37,877 nucleotides of DNA, taken from assembly GCA_001618615.1 (NCBI GenBank), contig LKHB01000001.1, forward strand, positions 1 to 37,877, given 5' to 3'. A model generated the notes under the pieces. That model saw nothing but the letters and a program-made list of their open reading frames with translations, did no database searches and was not told the DNA's origin. This document shows positions 24,317 through 32,906 of the stretch, one piece after another. Source of the DNA: Fermentibacter danicus (GTDB lineage: Bacteria; Fermentibacterota; Fermentibacteria; Fermentibacterales; Fermentibacteraceae). How positions within the stretch are numbered: position 1 is the stretch's first letter; each line of letters starts with the position of its first letter. The position numbers were made by a program, and so were the translations under genes.

Positions 24317-25249
24317 TCAATCCCGAGGCTCCACCGGGACGAGACCCAGGAAGAACCTGTGGTATTCCACCGGCAGCCCGGATTCGCTCGTCAGATCCAG
24401 GGTGCTTATCCTCTGTATCATCGCCTGCGGCGCAGGGAAGACGACCAGATAGGTTCCCTCCCAGTCGCCGTGGAGGACATAGGGCTCCCATGTGGCCCAC
24501 ATGGCTTGTATCTCGGGCGCCTTGAGCTCACTCTCCGCCCACGCGGTCACGGTCTTCAGAGCGAGTTCGGACGAATACCCGTCCGTGATCCCGATGCCGT
24601 CGCCCAGCTCGTCGAGGTCGTCCGCGTCGATCAGCCCGAGGCCCATCCGGTCCATGCCGGACCTGGAGACCACGAGCACCTCGCCGGATATCGGCGCCGC
24701 CTGAAGGTATCCATCGCTCAGGCCGCCCGGGAGCGGGAGCGGGAACGTCCCGGGCTCGAAGGCCACCTCGTAGTAGAGGAACTTATCGGAGAAGGAGTCG
24801 GACTCGCGATTGATGACGAGGGACCCCGTCTGCCTCCAGAGGGGCGCGGCCCAGTCGAACCCCGCCACTCTCTCCTCGGGCACGGAGGGCATCCGGGACT
24901 CCCCGGGGATATAGGGACACCGGGTGGATATCGAACTCCACCTGACCGCGGAGCCCCCGCCCGCTACCGAGGCGTCGATCCGGAAGGACTCGTCGGGCTC
25001 GGGGTACGCGTTGACTATCCGTCCCTGCGAGCGCACGGTCATGTCGCCCGTGAACTCGGGTCCGTAGATGTAGATGACCGGAGCCTCCGCCATCATGCCT
25101 GAACAGTCCCGCCAGGGCCCTCCGGCGTCGCCCACGGCCTCGACGATGTCGCGCCGGTAGACCACCGCGCCCCATTCGTGGACATAGATCCCGTCGTGAC
25201 AGGGCGCTGTGATGGTATCGACCGCGGCAGCAAAAAAGAGCGGACTCAA
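24317..25249 (-). CDS. Exported protein of unknown function (H-E-W-G motif)
   Basis: A 310-residue protein that I do not recognise as an enzyme family. Just after a short hydrophobic start (M-S-P-L-F-F-A-A-A-V) it reads C-H-D-G-I-Y-V-H-E-W-G-A-V-V-Y; a H-E-W-G motif near the mature N-terminus occurs in uncharacterised exported proteins of other phyla. Beta-rich segments such as E-A-P-V-I-Y-I-Y-G-P-E-F-T-G follow, and the C-terminal part holds R-F-F-L-G-L-V-P. The start is the TTG at 25247-25249, with CGGAGGTGGGAG just upstream; the open frame continues upstream through low-complexity sequence that overlaps the DUF1028 gene. It follows the DUF1028 gene by 61 bp, so they are probably co-transcribed. 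Confidence 0.6.
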   Translation of the reverse strand: MSPLFFAAAVDTITAPCHDGIYVHEWGAVVYRRDIVEAVGDAGGPWRDCSGMMAEAPVIYIYGPEFTGDMTVRSQGRIVNAYPEPDESFRIDASVAGGGSAVRWSSISTRCPYIPGESRMPSVPEERVAGFDWAAPLWRQTGSLVINRESDSFSDKFLYYEVAFEPGTFPLPLPGGLSDGYLQAAPISGEVLVVSRSGMDRMGLGLIDADDLDELGDGIGITDGYSSELALKTVTAWAESELKAPEIQAMWATWEPYVLHGDWEGTYLVVFPAPQAMIQRISTLDLTSESGLPVEYHRFFLGLVPVEPRD

Positions 25250-25310
25250 GCTCCCACCTCCGGATTGCGCCGCCCGGCGGGACTCCAGGGAATCCGTAGC
25301 CGGGCCGGCA

Positions 25311-26378
25311 TCATCTGATCTCGATCGGAGCCCTCTCGAGCGATTCGAGCGCCTTCGTGAACTTTGCGAGCTGGTCCCTGAACCAATCGTTGTCCGGCTC
25401 CCGCCGGAGCGCCTCGTCCTCCCAGGTGACCGCTTCGGCATATCTCCCGGCCGAATAGAGCGCCTCGGCCAGCGTATCGACGATGTTCATGTCGTCGGGG
25501 GCGAGCATGTGCGCCTCCATGGCGAGTTCCACAGCCGTCTCCGGCTCGATTCCCCTCACGGCCAGGGTCCATGCGAAGGCGTTCAGCATATGCGGATCCC
25601 GTTCGCCCGGGGTCAGGGCCCGGTCCATCATGCCCGGGAGGAAGCCCAGCTCGTACTCCGTTCCGGCGTCGGCATAGACAGGCAGGACGAAGACCGGCTC
25701 CCACAGGGCGTATATCCTGGCCAGCTCTCCCACAGGGTCGGCATGATCGTCGACCCGGATATCCACCAGCGCATCACCGACGCCCTGGTAGCCGCCTTCG
25801 GGCCTGTGCACCAGAAGCGCCGCCGACTGTCTCCCACGGCTGTCCCCCCCGGCCGAGTCGCCGGCTGAGAGCGCCCGGACGAGCCTGTACGACAGGGGCC
25901 CCCCGGTGGAGAGGAAGGTTTCCTCCATCGCCGCAATCACTTCGGGGCCGGTCAGGATGTTTCCCTGTATGGCGTATCCGGGCCCGGACACGCCTCCCGC
26001 CCAGGCGTAGGTGTCGGAGCCGGTGAACGTGGCCGAGCCGCCGTCCGCGTCGACGATGCCGACCTGCCTGTCCTTGAAGTCCTCGTCGGTCGATATGAGG
26101 ATCTCGAGCGCCTCGCCGGCGGAAAGGCCGCCTGCGAGAAGTTCAAGCCCCGAAGGCCCGAGCGAGACGTTCGCCAGGGCCTGAGTGGCCACGGCGCCGC
26201 CGCCGCACTCGACCCACGGCACGATGTATCCGACTGCCAGGACTTTCGAAGCGACCGCGACTCCGCATTCGCCTGCGGCGGTGTCGACCGCGGCTATCGA
26301 GAACGTGGAGCAGACGAGCCCCTCCGGATGCTCCGGAAGTCCGCCTGCAAACGCCAGCGTGACCAGTACAGGAAACAT
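25311..26378 (-). CDS. DUF1028 protein (Ntn-hydrolase-like) with TPR-like C-terminus
   Basis: A 355-residue protein. After a signal-like start (M-F-P-V-L-V-T-L-A-F-A-G-G) comes a full DUF1028 domain: C-S-T-F-S-I-A-A-V-D (23-32), G-V-A-V-A-S-K-V-L-A-V-G (39-50), G-A-V-A-T-Q-A, then R-Q-V-G-I-V-D-A-D-G and G-Y-A-I-Q-G-N-I-L. This family is predicted to have the N-terminal-nucleophile hydrolase fold; the substrate is unknown. The final 100 residues form helical repeats (e.g. A-E-A-L-Y-S-A-G-R-Y-A-E-A-V) like tetratricopeptide units. GGAGGGGGG lies 7 bases before the ATG. It shares a divergent intergenic region with the S9 peptidase. Confidence 0.87.
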   Translation of the reverse strand: MFPVLVTLAFAGGLPEHPEGLVCSTFSIAAVDTAAGECGVAVASKVLAVGYIVPWVECGGGAVATQALANVSLGPSGLELLAGGLSAGEALEILISTDEDFKDRQVGIVDADGGSATFTGSDTYAWAGGVSGPGYAIQGNILTGPEVIAAMEETFLSTGGPLSYRLVRALSAGDSAGGDSRGRQSAALLVHRPEGGYQGVGDALVDIRVDDHADPVGELARIYALWEPVFVLPVYADAGTEYELGFLPGMMDRALTPGERDPHMLNAFAWTLAVRGIEPETAVELAMEAHMLAPDDMNIVDTLAEALYSAGRYAEAVTWEDEALRREPDNDWFRDQLAKFTKALESLERAPIEIR

Positions 26379-26472
26379 TGCCAACCCCCCTCCGGCGTAT
26401 TGCACGCCCGGCGGACAGGCACTGCCGGGTCTCCCTCCGGGATCCCGCCGTCTGCGACGATCCTGCCTTTTG

Positions 26473-26478
26473 TATAAT
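26473..26478 (+). promoter_or_regulatory. Perfect TATAAT box in the divergent region
   Basis: TATAAT preceded by TTTTG stands 191 bp before the S9 peptidase start. No good -35 box is visible at the usual distance, so it could be part of a promoter with an unusual upstream region, or chance in an AT-rich patch. Confidence 0.25.
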
Positions 26479-26521
26479 CGAAGATCGGATCCGTCATCTC
26501 CGTGCCTCCGCCGGAACATAC

Positions 26522-26552
26522 GTTTCACGCTGCGGATGTGAAACCCGCAGCG
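26522..26552 (+). promoter_or_regulatory. Two interleaved perfect hairpins (mutually exclusive leader structures)
   Basis: Stem A pairs GTTTCAC (26522-26528) with GTGAAAC (26538-26544). Stem B pairs CGCTGCGG (26528-26535) with CCGCAGCG (26545-26552). The arms alternate A-B-A-B with almost no spacer, so both stems cannot form fully at once. The element lies 117 bp before the S9 peptidase start, suggesting an attenuator or switch. Confidence 0.45.
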
Positions 26553-26668
26553 GCGTGGACGGACTCCGGAAGAGCCAACCGCCGGCGGCGGGATCGTCCG
26601 TCGCCGAGCTTTACGAATCCGGCAGCCCGGATATACTTCCGGGACACACATCACGGAGGAAGAATCAA

Positions 26669-28597
26669 GTGAGGAGACTGATGCTGGTAAGCGCCGCGGT
26701 CCTGATGGTCACATCGGCCGCATCCGCCGGTCTGCCCGGCATGATCCCCCGGGACGTCCTCTTCGGAAACCCGGAACGCCTGGCCCCGGAGCTGTCCCCG
26801 GACGGCAGCCTGATCGCCTACATCGCCCCCGCCGGGGGCGTCCTGAACCTCTGGCTGATGAACGCGGACGGCAGCGATCCCAGGCAGATCACGTTCGACG
26901 AGGGAAGAGGCGTCACGAACTACTTCTGGGCCGAGAACGGGCGCCACATCCTCTACATGCAGGACCAGGCAGGCGAGGAGAACACGCACGTCTACAGGCT
27001 GGACGTCGCCACCGGAGAGGTGACCGACCTCACTCCGTTCGAGGGCGTGAAGGCATACGTATCGGCGACGGACCGCGACAACCCCGACATGATCCTGATC
27101 GAGATGAACGCCGACAACCCGATGCTCTTCGACTCCTACGAGGCGGATCTGAACACGGGCGCGCTGACCCTCGTCGAGAGCAACCCCGGCTTCATCCTGG
27201 GCTGGATTCCGGACGAGGACATGGTCGTCAGGGTCGCCTTCGCCATGGACGGCGAGGGCGGACAGATGCTGATGGAGAAGGATTCCGAGGGCGGGTGGAC
27301 GCCGTTCCTCTCCTGGGGTGTGGAGGAGCAGGTCTACCCCGTCCGGATGACGGGTGACGGCTCCGGGATCTATCTGAACAGCACGCTGGGTTCAAACACT
27401 TCCAGGCTCGTCAGGTACGACTTCGCCACCGGGGAGGAGACCGTTCTGGCCTCCGATCCTCTCTGCGACGCCGGAAGGGTCTTCTTCGACGAGTCGACGG
27501 TCGAGCCGCGCGCCGTTTCGTTCACGCACCTGCGCACCAGGGTCGAGATCCTCGATCCCTCCCTGCAGGCGGACTACGACTATCTGGCGACCGTGCACGA
27601 GGGAGACTTCTTCATCACATCCGCCGACCATGCCGACGACAGATGGATCGTAGGCTACACCAGCGTCGACAACCCTCTCAACTACTACCTCTACGACAGG
27701 TCCGAGGGCACCGCCGCCTTTCTCTTCAGCGCGATACCCGCCCTGGAGGACTACGAACTCGCCGAGGTCCGGCCGCTTCTCATCCCGGCCCGCGACGGGC
27801 TGATGCTTCCGTCATACCTCACTCTGCCCGCCGGGGTCGATACCACCGGGCTCCCGACCGTGCTGTTCGTACACGGCGGACCTTGGGCACGCGACCACTA
27901 CGGCTACGATCCCATCACGCAGCTCCTTGCCAATCGTGGCTTCGCCGTGCTGCAGGTCAACTTCCGGGGCTCCAGCGGCTTCGGCAGGGACTTCCTCAAC
28001 GCGGCGAACAGGGAGTGGGGCGGCGCCATGCAGGACGACATCACCGACGCCGCCATGTGGGCGGTGGAGCAGGGCTATGCGGATCCCGGCAGGCTCGTGA
28101 TAGCCGGGGCCTCCTACGGCGGATACGCGACGCTCGCCGGGGTGGCGTTCACCCCCGACCTCTACGCCGCCGCCGTGGACCTGTTCGGCCCCTCGAACCT
28201 GATCACCTTCCGGCAGAGCGTGCCCGCCTACTGGAGGCCGATGGACGCTCTGCTGGACGCGCGCATCGGCAGCCTCGACGAGGACGCCGATATGCTCGCG
28301 GACAGGTCGCCCATGAATCACGCGGATGAGATCAGGACTCCGCTCCTCGTGATCCAGGGCGCCAACGACCCCCGCGTGGTGCAGGCCGAGAGCGACCAGC
28401 TCGTCGAAGCGCTCAGAACGGCGGGAACCGCAGTCGAGTATGTACTCTATGCCGACGAGGGCCACGGCTTTGCGCTGGAGGCCAACAACCTCGATTTCGC
28501 GGGCCGCATGGAGGAGTTCCTGGCCAGGCACATCGAAGGCGTCAGATTCGAGCCCTGGACTCCGGTGGAGGGTTCGACCGCCTCAGTGGTGGAGTAG
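26669..28597 (+). CDS. Secreted S9 family prolyl oligopeptidase/acylaminoacyl-peptidase-like
   Basis: A 642-residue exported serine peptidase. The signal peptide (M-R-R-L-M-L-V-S-A-A-V-L-M-V-T-S-A-A-S-A) is followed by a beta-propeller with blocks like S-P-D-G-S-L-I-A-Y-I and N-L-W-L-M-N-A-D-G-S. The C-terminal alpha/beta-hydrolase domain (from about residue 390) contains the oxyanion-region F-V-H-G-G-P-W, nucleophile S482 in G-A-S-Y-G-G-Y, D567 in N-D-P-R-V and H599 in E-G-H-G-F, the full catalytic triad. It would digest peptides in the periplasm or outside. GTG 26669 follows CGGAGGAAG by about 9 bases. It ends at a strong hairpin shared with the converging C25 gene. Confidence 0.92.
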   Translation: MRRLMLVSAAVLMVTSAASAGLPGMIPRDVLFGNPERLAPELSPDGSLIAYIAPAGGVLNLWLMNADGSDPRQITFDEGRGVTNYFWAENGRHILYMQDQAGEENTHVYRLDVATGEVTDLTPFEGVKAYVSATDRDNPDMILIEMNADNPMLFDSYEADLNTGALTLVESNPGFILGWIPDEDMVVRVAFAMDGEGGQMLMEKDSEGGWTPFLSWGVEEQVYPVRMTGDGSGIYLNSTLGSNTSRLVRYDFATGEETVLASDPLCDAGRVFFDESTVEPRAVSFTHLRTRVEILDPSLQADYDYLATVHEGDFFITSADHADDRWIVGYTSVDNPLNYYLYDRSEGTAAFLFSAIPALEDYELAEVRPLLIPARDGLMLPSYLTLPAGVDTTGLPTVLFVHGGPWARDHYGYDPITQLLANRGFAVLQVNFRGSSGFGRDFLNAANREWGGAMQDDITDAAMWAVEQGYADPGRLVIAGASYGGYATLAGVAFTPDLYAAAVDLFGPSNLITFRQSVPAYWRPMDALLDARIGSLDEDADMLADRSPMNHADEIRTPLLVIQGANDPRVVQAESDQLVEALRTAGTAVEYVLYADEGHGFALEANNLDFAGRMEEFLARHIEGVRFEPWTPVEGSTASVVE

Positions 28598-28638
28598 CAG
28601 CCGGAGCCCGGCTGACGGGTCTCCCGACGGAGACAGAG

Positions 28639-28664
28639 GAGGGGAGGGGGCGACCCCTCCCCTC
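28639..28664. terminator. Hairpin terminator between converging peptidase genes
   Basis: GAGGGGAGGGG and CCCCTCCCCTC form a perfect 11-bp stem with a GCGA (GNRA) tetraloop, 41 bp after the S9 stop and 16 bp before the C25 stop. The following GTTCAT is not a T tract. It may serve both genes. Confidence 0.7.
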
Positions 28665-28680
28665 GTTCATATGCCACCTG

Positions 28681-31191
28681 CTAGCGGATGACCGTCATCC
28701 TGAGGCCCGTCGTCTCCTCCCCGGAGGTCACTGCGAGGAGATAGGTCCCGGTGGGCAGACCTTCGCACGAGAACTCCGCAAGGCCGCCGTCGGCCTCTGC
28801 ATGGACCTTCCGTACGATCCTGCCCGCGAGGTCGCGAACCTCCACGTCCGCTCCCGTCCAGCCCTGAGGCAGAACGAGACACGCCGCGCCGCGCACCGGG
28901 TTCGCGAGAAGAGCGGGTCCGGCCGGGGCCGGTTCCGCGGGCCCCTCGATCCCCACTCCGCCGTCGAGGGAGACCCAGACGTTCCAGTCGGAGCCCGTCT
29001 CGTCGCCGGCCCAGGCTATGACGCCCGGGCAGAGGGCGGGGGCCCATGCGGGCCCGTCCATGTCGATGAGCAGGCCTGGAGTCGACCATCCGGAGCCGGT
29101 GAGCGTGGAAGCCCGGAGCCTCGCCGAAGCGCCCCTGCCCTGCTGCCAGGCCGTGAACAGGGCGCCTGTGGGGGACGTTCCGACGACAGGCAGGCAGGGC
29201 GCATCCGCGCCGGTCGAATGGATGGTTTCCGGAGCGCTCCAGGAGCCGCCGTTCCATGACCTGATCCTGATCGAGGTGCCGACGCCCGAGGCGTCGCCCT
29301 CCTGCCAGACCAGGCGCATCGCTCCTCCTGCAAAGGAGAGGGACGGCGAGCGCGAGAAGCAGCCCTCTTCCGTGAGCGCCACCGGGGCGGAGAACCCGGA
29401 CGCATTCCCCCGCGACCACATGATCCGGTCGCCCTGGTGGTCGCTCCTGACCCATGCGACATGGACATACCCGGATTCGTCCGCGGCGCTCGTGGGCGAG
29501 AAGTCCTCGAAGCCGGCTGGACCGGACAGGATGGTCTCCGGGAAGGTCGTATCGACGGTTTTGATCATTATGTCGCCCTCGCCCCTGCGCCATGTCTGCC
29601 AGGCCAGCCAGAGTCTCCCGCCCGCGAGGGACAGGGACGGATCGACATCGTATCCGGAGCCGTCTACGAGGGTCGTAACCGTGCCGAAGCCCGCTCCGTG
29701 GGCGATCACGATGTCGTAGCCGTAGCTGGACTCCTCGAAGCTGGACCATGCCAGCCAGGGCTCGCCGGAGGCGTCGAGCGCGAGAGTCGGCTGGACGTCC
29801 CAGTATTCGTCCAGGTCGACGACCGTGACGGGCCCCCAGGAGGTTCCGTCATAGTGGCGCGTCGCGATGTCGAGACGGGCGGAGCCGCTGGTCATCCAGG
29901 CCACCCAGAGATTTCCCGCGCTGCCGGCCACCGAAGGGTAGCAGTCCGAATGCGGACTGGAGGAGACTCTGATCCAGGAGCCGCCCCCACGGGGTTCCGG
30001 GCCGTAAGGCGGGATGGCGGCAGTGGTTCCGGAGCCCGTCGGCCTTATCGTGGGGTCGCCCAGCAGAACGCATCCGTAGTGCCATGCCTCGTCGTGGATG
30101 CCGACCTGGTTCATCCAGTCCCTGAAGGACTCGCCCGGGATGCCGCCTTCGCCGATGGGCTCGTAGAAGACCTCGAAATCGAGCATCGAGCCCGTCTTGG
30201 TCGACCCCGTGGCGAGCTGGCAGTAGTGCGTGCCGAAGAGATACCAGTTGCCGAGGCAGTTGGGCTCGGTCCAGCGGCAGTTGGAGCAGGCGAAGAGCTG
30301 TATGAACACGGTCTGCGGGTTGATCTGCGCTATCTCGGGGGCCATCACCGTGCCGGAGTAGCCCGAGGTCGTCTTGAACGTGTGCCCCCACGGCGAGGAG
30401 TGGGACATGAGGTGTACGAACTCGTAGCCGTACGCGAGACGGTCGCGGTAGAAGGCTGCGGTGGTCTGATTCCTGTTGCTGTAGACGTCCACGGTCGGGT
30501 AGATGGAGGACAGCCCGCAGTTGCCGTAGTAATAACTCCAGTCGTCGTCGATGAAGGCGAGAGCCCTGGCCGGCACCGTCATCGCGCCTGTCCTGTAGAA
30601 ATGGTTCTTGTCGAGGAAATCGGCCAGCATCCGGACCTCGCCGCCGAATTCGACGGCGTGGGCGTCTATGCGGCCGACCCAGATCTCGGCATCGACGTCG
30701 CCCGTGTGGGAGTCGTATAGCCCGTCGCCGTCCGCATCCCCCCAGTAGCCGTCGATATCCATGAAGTAGAGGTCGAGCGGGAACTCCTCGTGCGCTCCTC
30801 CCCATTCCCATTCATCCAGCTCGTACCAGGCCGCGGGCAGCCAGCCGATCATTATCACGCCGTCGACACCCGTGTGGCTCCTTATCCGGTTCCGCAGATC
30901 GGACGCGGTCCCGCCGGACACCTCCTCCATCGTCACGGTGAAACCCTCGGACTCGAGGTCGGCCTGGAACCGCGCGAGCCTGCCGGCCAGAGGCGCGGCG
31001 ACCGCGGAGGAGACGAAAACGAGAACGTCCGAATCCCCCCTGTCCGCGCGGGGCGTGCCGATCGTCACGAAAGAAGGCTCCAGGGCCTCCAGCGGACATC
31101 GCTCGGTAGCGGCGAAGTCCATAACGGCGGCTCCGGCTGGAGGCAGCGGCAGCGCCGCGATGGTCGAAACGACGGTGATCAGGAAAGACAC
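28681..31191 (-). CDS. C25 (gingipain-like) cysteine peptidase with T9SS sorting domain
   Basis: An 836-residue secreted peptidase. After a signal peptide (M-S-F-L-I-T-V-V-S-T-I-A-A-L) comes a caspase-like C25 domain: D-G-L-Y-D-S-H-T-G-D-V-D-A-E-I-W-V-G-R-I (156-175), the His of H-L-M-S-H-S-S-P-W-G-H (H264) and the Cys of L-F-A-C-S-N-C (C302). Residues about 410-740 are BNR/sialidase-like repeats with V-A-W or L-A-W at intervals. The last 80 residues form a type IX secretion C-terminal domain, V-E-V-R-D-L-A-G-R-I-V and P-T-G-T-Y-L-L-A-V, ending M-T-V-I-R. GTG 31189-31191 is chosen because GGGAGG lies 6 bases upstream. The protein would be exported across the outer membrane. Confidence 0.87.
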   Translation of the reverse strand: MSFLITVVSTIAALPLPPAGAAVMDFAATERCPLEALEPSFVTIGTPRADRGDSDVLVFVSSAVAAPLAGRLARFQADLESEGFTVTMEEVSGGTASDLRNRIRSHTGVDGVIMIGWLPAAWYELDEWEWGGAHEEFPLDLYFMDIDGYWGDADGDGLYDSHTGDVDAEIWVGRIDAHAVEFGGEVRMLADFLDKNHFYRTGAMTVPARALAFIDDDWSYYYGNCGLSSIYPTVDVYSNRNQTTAAFYRDRLAYGYEFVHLMSHSSPWGHTFKTTSGYSGTVMAPEIAQINPQTVFIQLFACSNCRWTEPNCLGNWYLFGTHYCQLATGSTKTGSMLDFEVFYEPIGEGGIPGESFRDWMNQVGIHDEAWHYGCVLLGDPTIRPTGSGTTAAIPPYGPEPRGGGSWIRVSSSPHSDCYPSVAGSAGNLWVAWMTSGSARLDIATRHYDGTSWGPVTVVDLDEYWDVQPTLALDASGEPWLAWSSFEESSYGYDIVIAHGAGFGTVTTLVDGSGYDVDPSLSLAGGRLWLAWQTWRRGEGDIMIKTVDTTFPETILSGPAGFEDFSPTSAADESGYVHVAWVRSDHQGDRIMWSRGNASGFSAPVALTEEGCFSRSPSLSFAGGAMRLVWQEGDASGVGTSIRIRSWNGGSWSAPETIHSTGADAPCLPVVGTSPTGALFTAWQQGRGASARLRASTLTGSGWSTPGLLIDMDGPAWAPALCPGVIAWAGDETGSDWNVWVSLDGGVGIEGPAEPAPAGPALLANPVRGAACLVLPQGWTGADVEVRDLAGRIVRKVHAEADGGLAEFSCEGLPTGTYLLAVTSGEETTGLRMTVIR

Positions 31192-31271
31192 ATCGGACCT
31201 CCCGGTGGAAAGCCTGCTTCGATCGCTAGGATACGAAAGCCCCGCGCCGCTGTCAGCCCGGGGAGGCCGGC

Positions 31272-32906
31272 TCAGGGCGCGGCCGGATTCCTTCCCAGGA
31301 CGACGGCACAGAGCTTTTTGGGCCCGGTCCCCCATACCGGGTCGGCCTCCGGGGGGATGAAGCCCCTGCAGATGATGCATTCGACGCCGAGAGCGTCGAG
31401 GAGGCTGTCAGCTTCCGGAGAAGGCCACGTGTTCAGGACGGCGGCCGTCCGGGCGTAGCCTTCGGGGAGACTCGTGCTGTAGCCGTTCACCATCGGAGTG
31501 AAGTGAACGGTCTGACCCAGCAGGTTGCTGCATTCGGCGACGGGGGATTCCAGATCGGCCTCCATCGGAAGTATCGCAATGCGGGCGAAGCTCCGGGCTG
31601 CGAGCCAGCCGTGGAATCGTTCGAGCCCGGCGTCGACGAGGTTCATTGGCCCCGGCCACACCTCGGCCAGACAGAGGGCGATTCCGAGGGCGGCCAGGCC
31701 GGGCTTCCGGGAGACGGCCCTGCCTGCGGCGAGTATGGCGGGCAGGATGAACAGGAAGGCCGCTCTGGAGGGCAGCCTTATCGACGAGAACGCCGGGAGG
31801 CCGGCCAGCAGCCTCCAGGGTGCGGGAGCCACGGGCTTCCCGAACAGGACGAGGGTCGGGCCGAGGGAAACCGCCAGGAACAGCAGGGCCAGGGCGGCCA
31901 GAAACCAGCCGAAGGGAAGCCTGTCCTTCCTGTTGCGCCTGAAAAGCCAGGCTGCGGTTCCGGCCACGACTGCGAGACCGGGCCAGAAGGCAACCTCGCC
32001 CAGGGTCGTGGAAGGCCTGAATCTCCCCAGCAGCATGCTGTTCTCCCATGGAGAGACCAGGGCGGACACGTCCGTGGAGGCGACCGTGGCGACGGGCCAC
32101 CTGGCCGCATGGCCGAAGTGCGTGAGGAGGAGGGGGATCACCGCCGCGAATCCGGCCAGTGTCCACAGCGAGACGCGCAAGAGGGCCTTCCAGCCGCCGC
32201 TGCGCGCCGCCCAGGGCAGGAAGAGGAGCAGTGCGAGGCCCAGGAAGAGGGCGTAGTAGAGCGAAGCCATGCACTGGAGCGCCACCAGCGCGCCGAGCCA
32301 CGGGGCGCCGCGCTCGCCCTGGGCGATGCGGATGGCCTGACGGAGCGCCATGACCGCGATGCCGGCGGAGAAGAGCTGGATGTGCCAGAGGTGGCTCTGG
32401 AAGAAGGGCAGGCAGACGAAGGCCCCGGCGGCGAAAAGGGCGCCCGGCGCAGGCGTTCCGAGCTGTCCGGCAAGCAGGAACAGGGCGAACCCGGCGAAGG
32501 CCAGGGAGGCGACCAGGATCAGGTTGTGGGCGGCGAGGGGGGAGAGGCCCGCGAACCGGAGGGGCATCGCCGCGAGGGACTGGGTGAGGAGCAGGTCGTT
32601 CCTGCCGCCTGCATCCGGCTGGCCTTCGAAGACGGGTGGGGCCAGGGGATTCTCGAAATGGGTCAGGGCCTCGTGGTTCCAGGCCATGAGCCATGTGTTG
32701 AAGAAGGTGTCGGTCGGGTCGTGGGCGCCCGCTCCGGGACGGACGGCGAGCGGCCATGTGACGGCCGCCGCCAGCGCCGTACAGAGGACCGCCGCGGCGA
32801 GGATCTCGAGCAATCCCGGTGTCCGGGCTCCCCGGCTCCTGCGGGAACCGTAGCGTGATCCGGAAGGTCTCCTGCGCCCCGATCGCCCTGCCGCCCTCGA
32901 AGCCAT
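31272..32906 (-). CDS. Polytopic membrane protein, GT-C glycosyltransferase-like
   Basis: A 544-residue membrane protein. A basic, arginine-rich N-terminus precedes about ten hydrophobic helices, and a soluble C-terminal domain of about 120 residues follows. The first periplasmic loop has H-D-P-T-D-T-F-F-N-T-W-L-M-A-W, with an acidic pattern comparable to the catalytic loop of GT-C glycosyltransferases, and later I-R-L-P-S-R-A-A-F-L. No specific family can be named. The ATG (32904-32906) follows the stop of proS without a gap, so it is co-transcribed with the synthetase, although no functional link is apparent. The C25 peptidase gene begins 80 bp downstream. Confidence 0.6.
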   Translation of the reverse strand: MASRAAGRSGRRRPSGSRYGSRRSRGARTPGLLEILAAAVLCTALAAAVTWPLAVRPGAGAHDPTDTFFNTWLMAWNHEALTHFENPLAPPVFEGQPDAGGRNDLLLTQSLAAMPLRFAGLSPLAAHNLILVASLAFAGFALFLLAGQLGTPAPGALFAAGAFVCLPFFQSHLWHIQLFSAGIAVMALRQAIRIAQGERGAPWLGALVALQCMASLYYALFLGLALLLFLPWAARSGGWKALLRVSLWTLAGFAAVIPLLLTHFGHAARWPVATVASTDVSALVSPWENSMLLGRFRPSTTLGEVAFWPGLAVVAGTAAWLFRRNRKDRLPFGWFLAALALLFLAVSLGPTLVLFGKPVAPAPWRLLAGLPAFSSIRLPSRAAFLFILPAILAAGRAVSRKPGLAALGIALCLAEVWPGPMNLVDAGLERFHGWLAARSFARIAILPMEADLESPVAECSNLLGQTVHFTPMVNGYSTSLPEGYARTAAVLNTWPSPEADSLLDALGVECIICRGFIPPEADPVWGTGPKKLCAVVLGRNPAAP

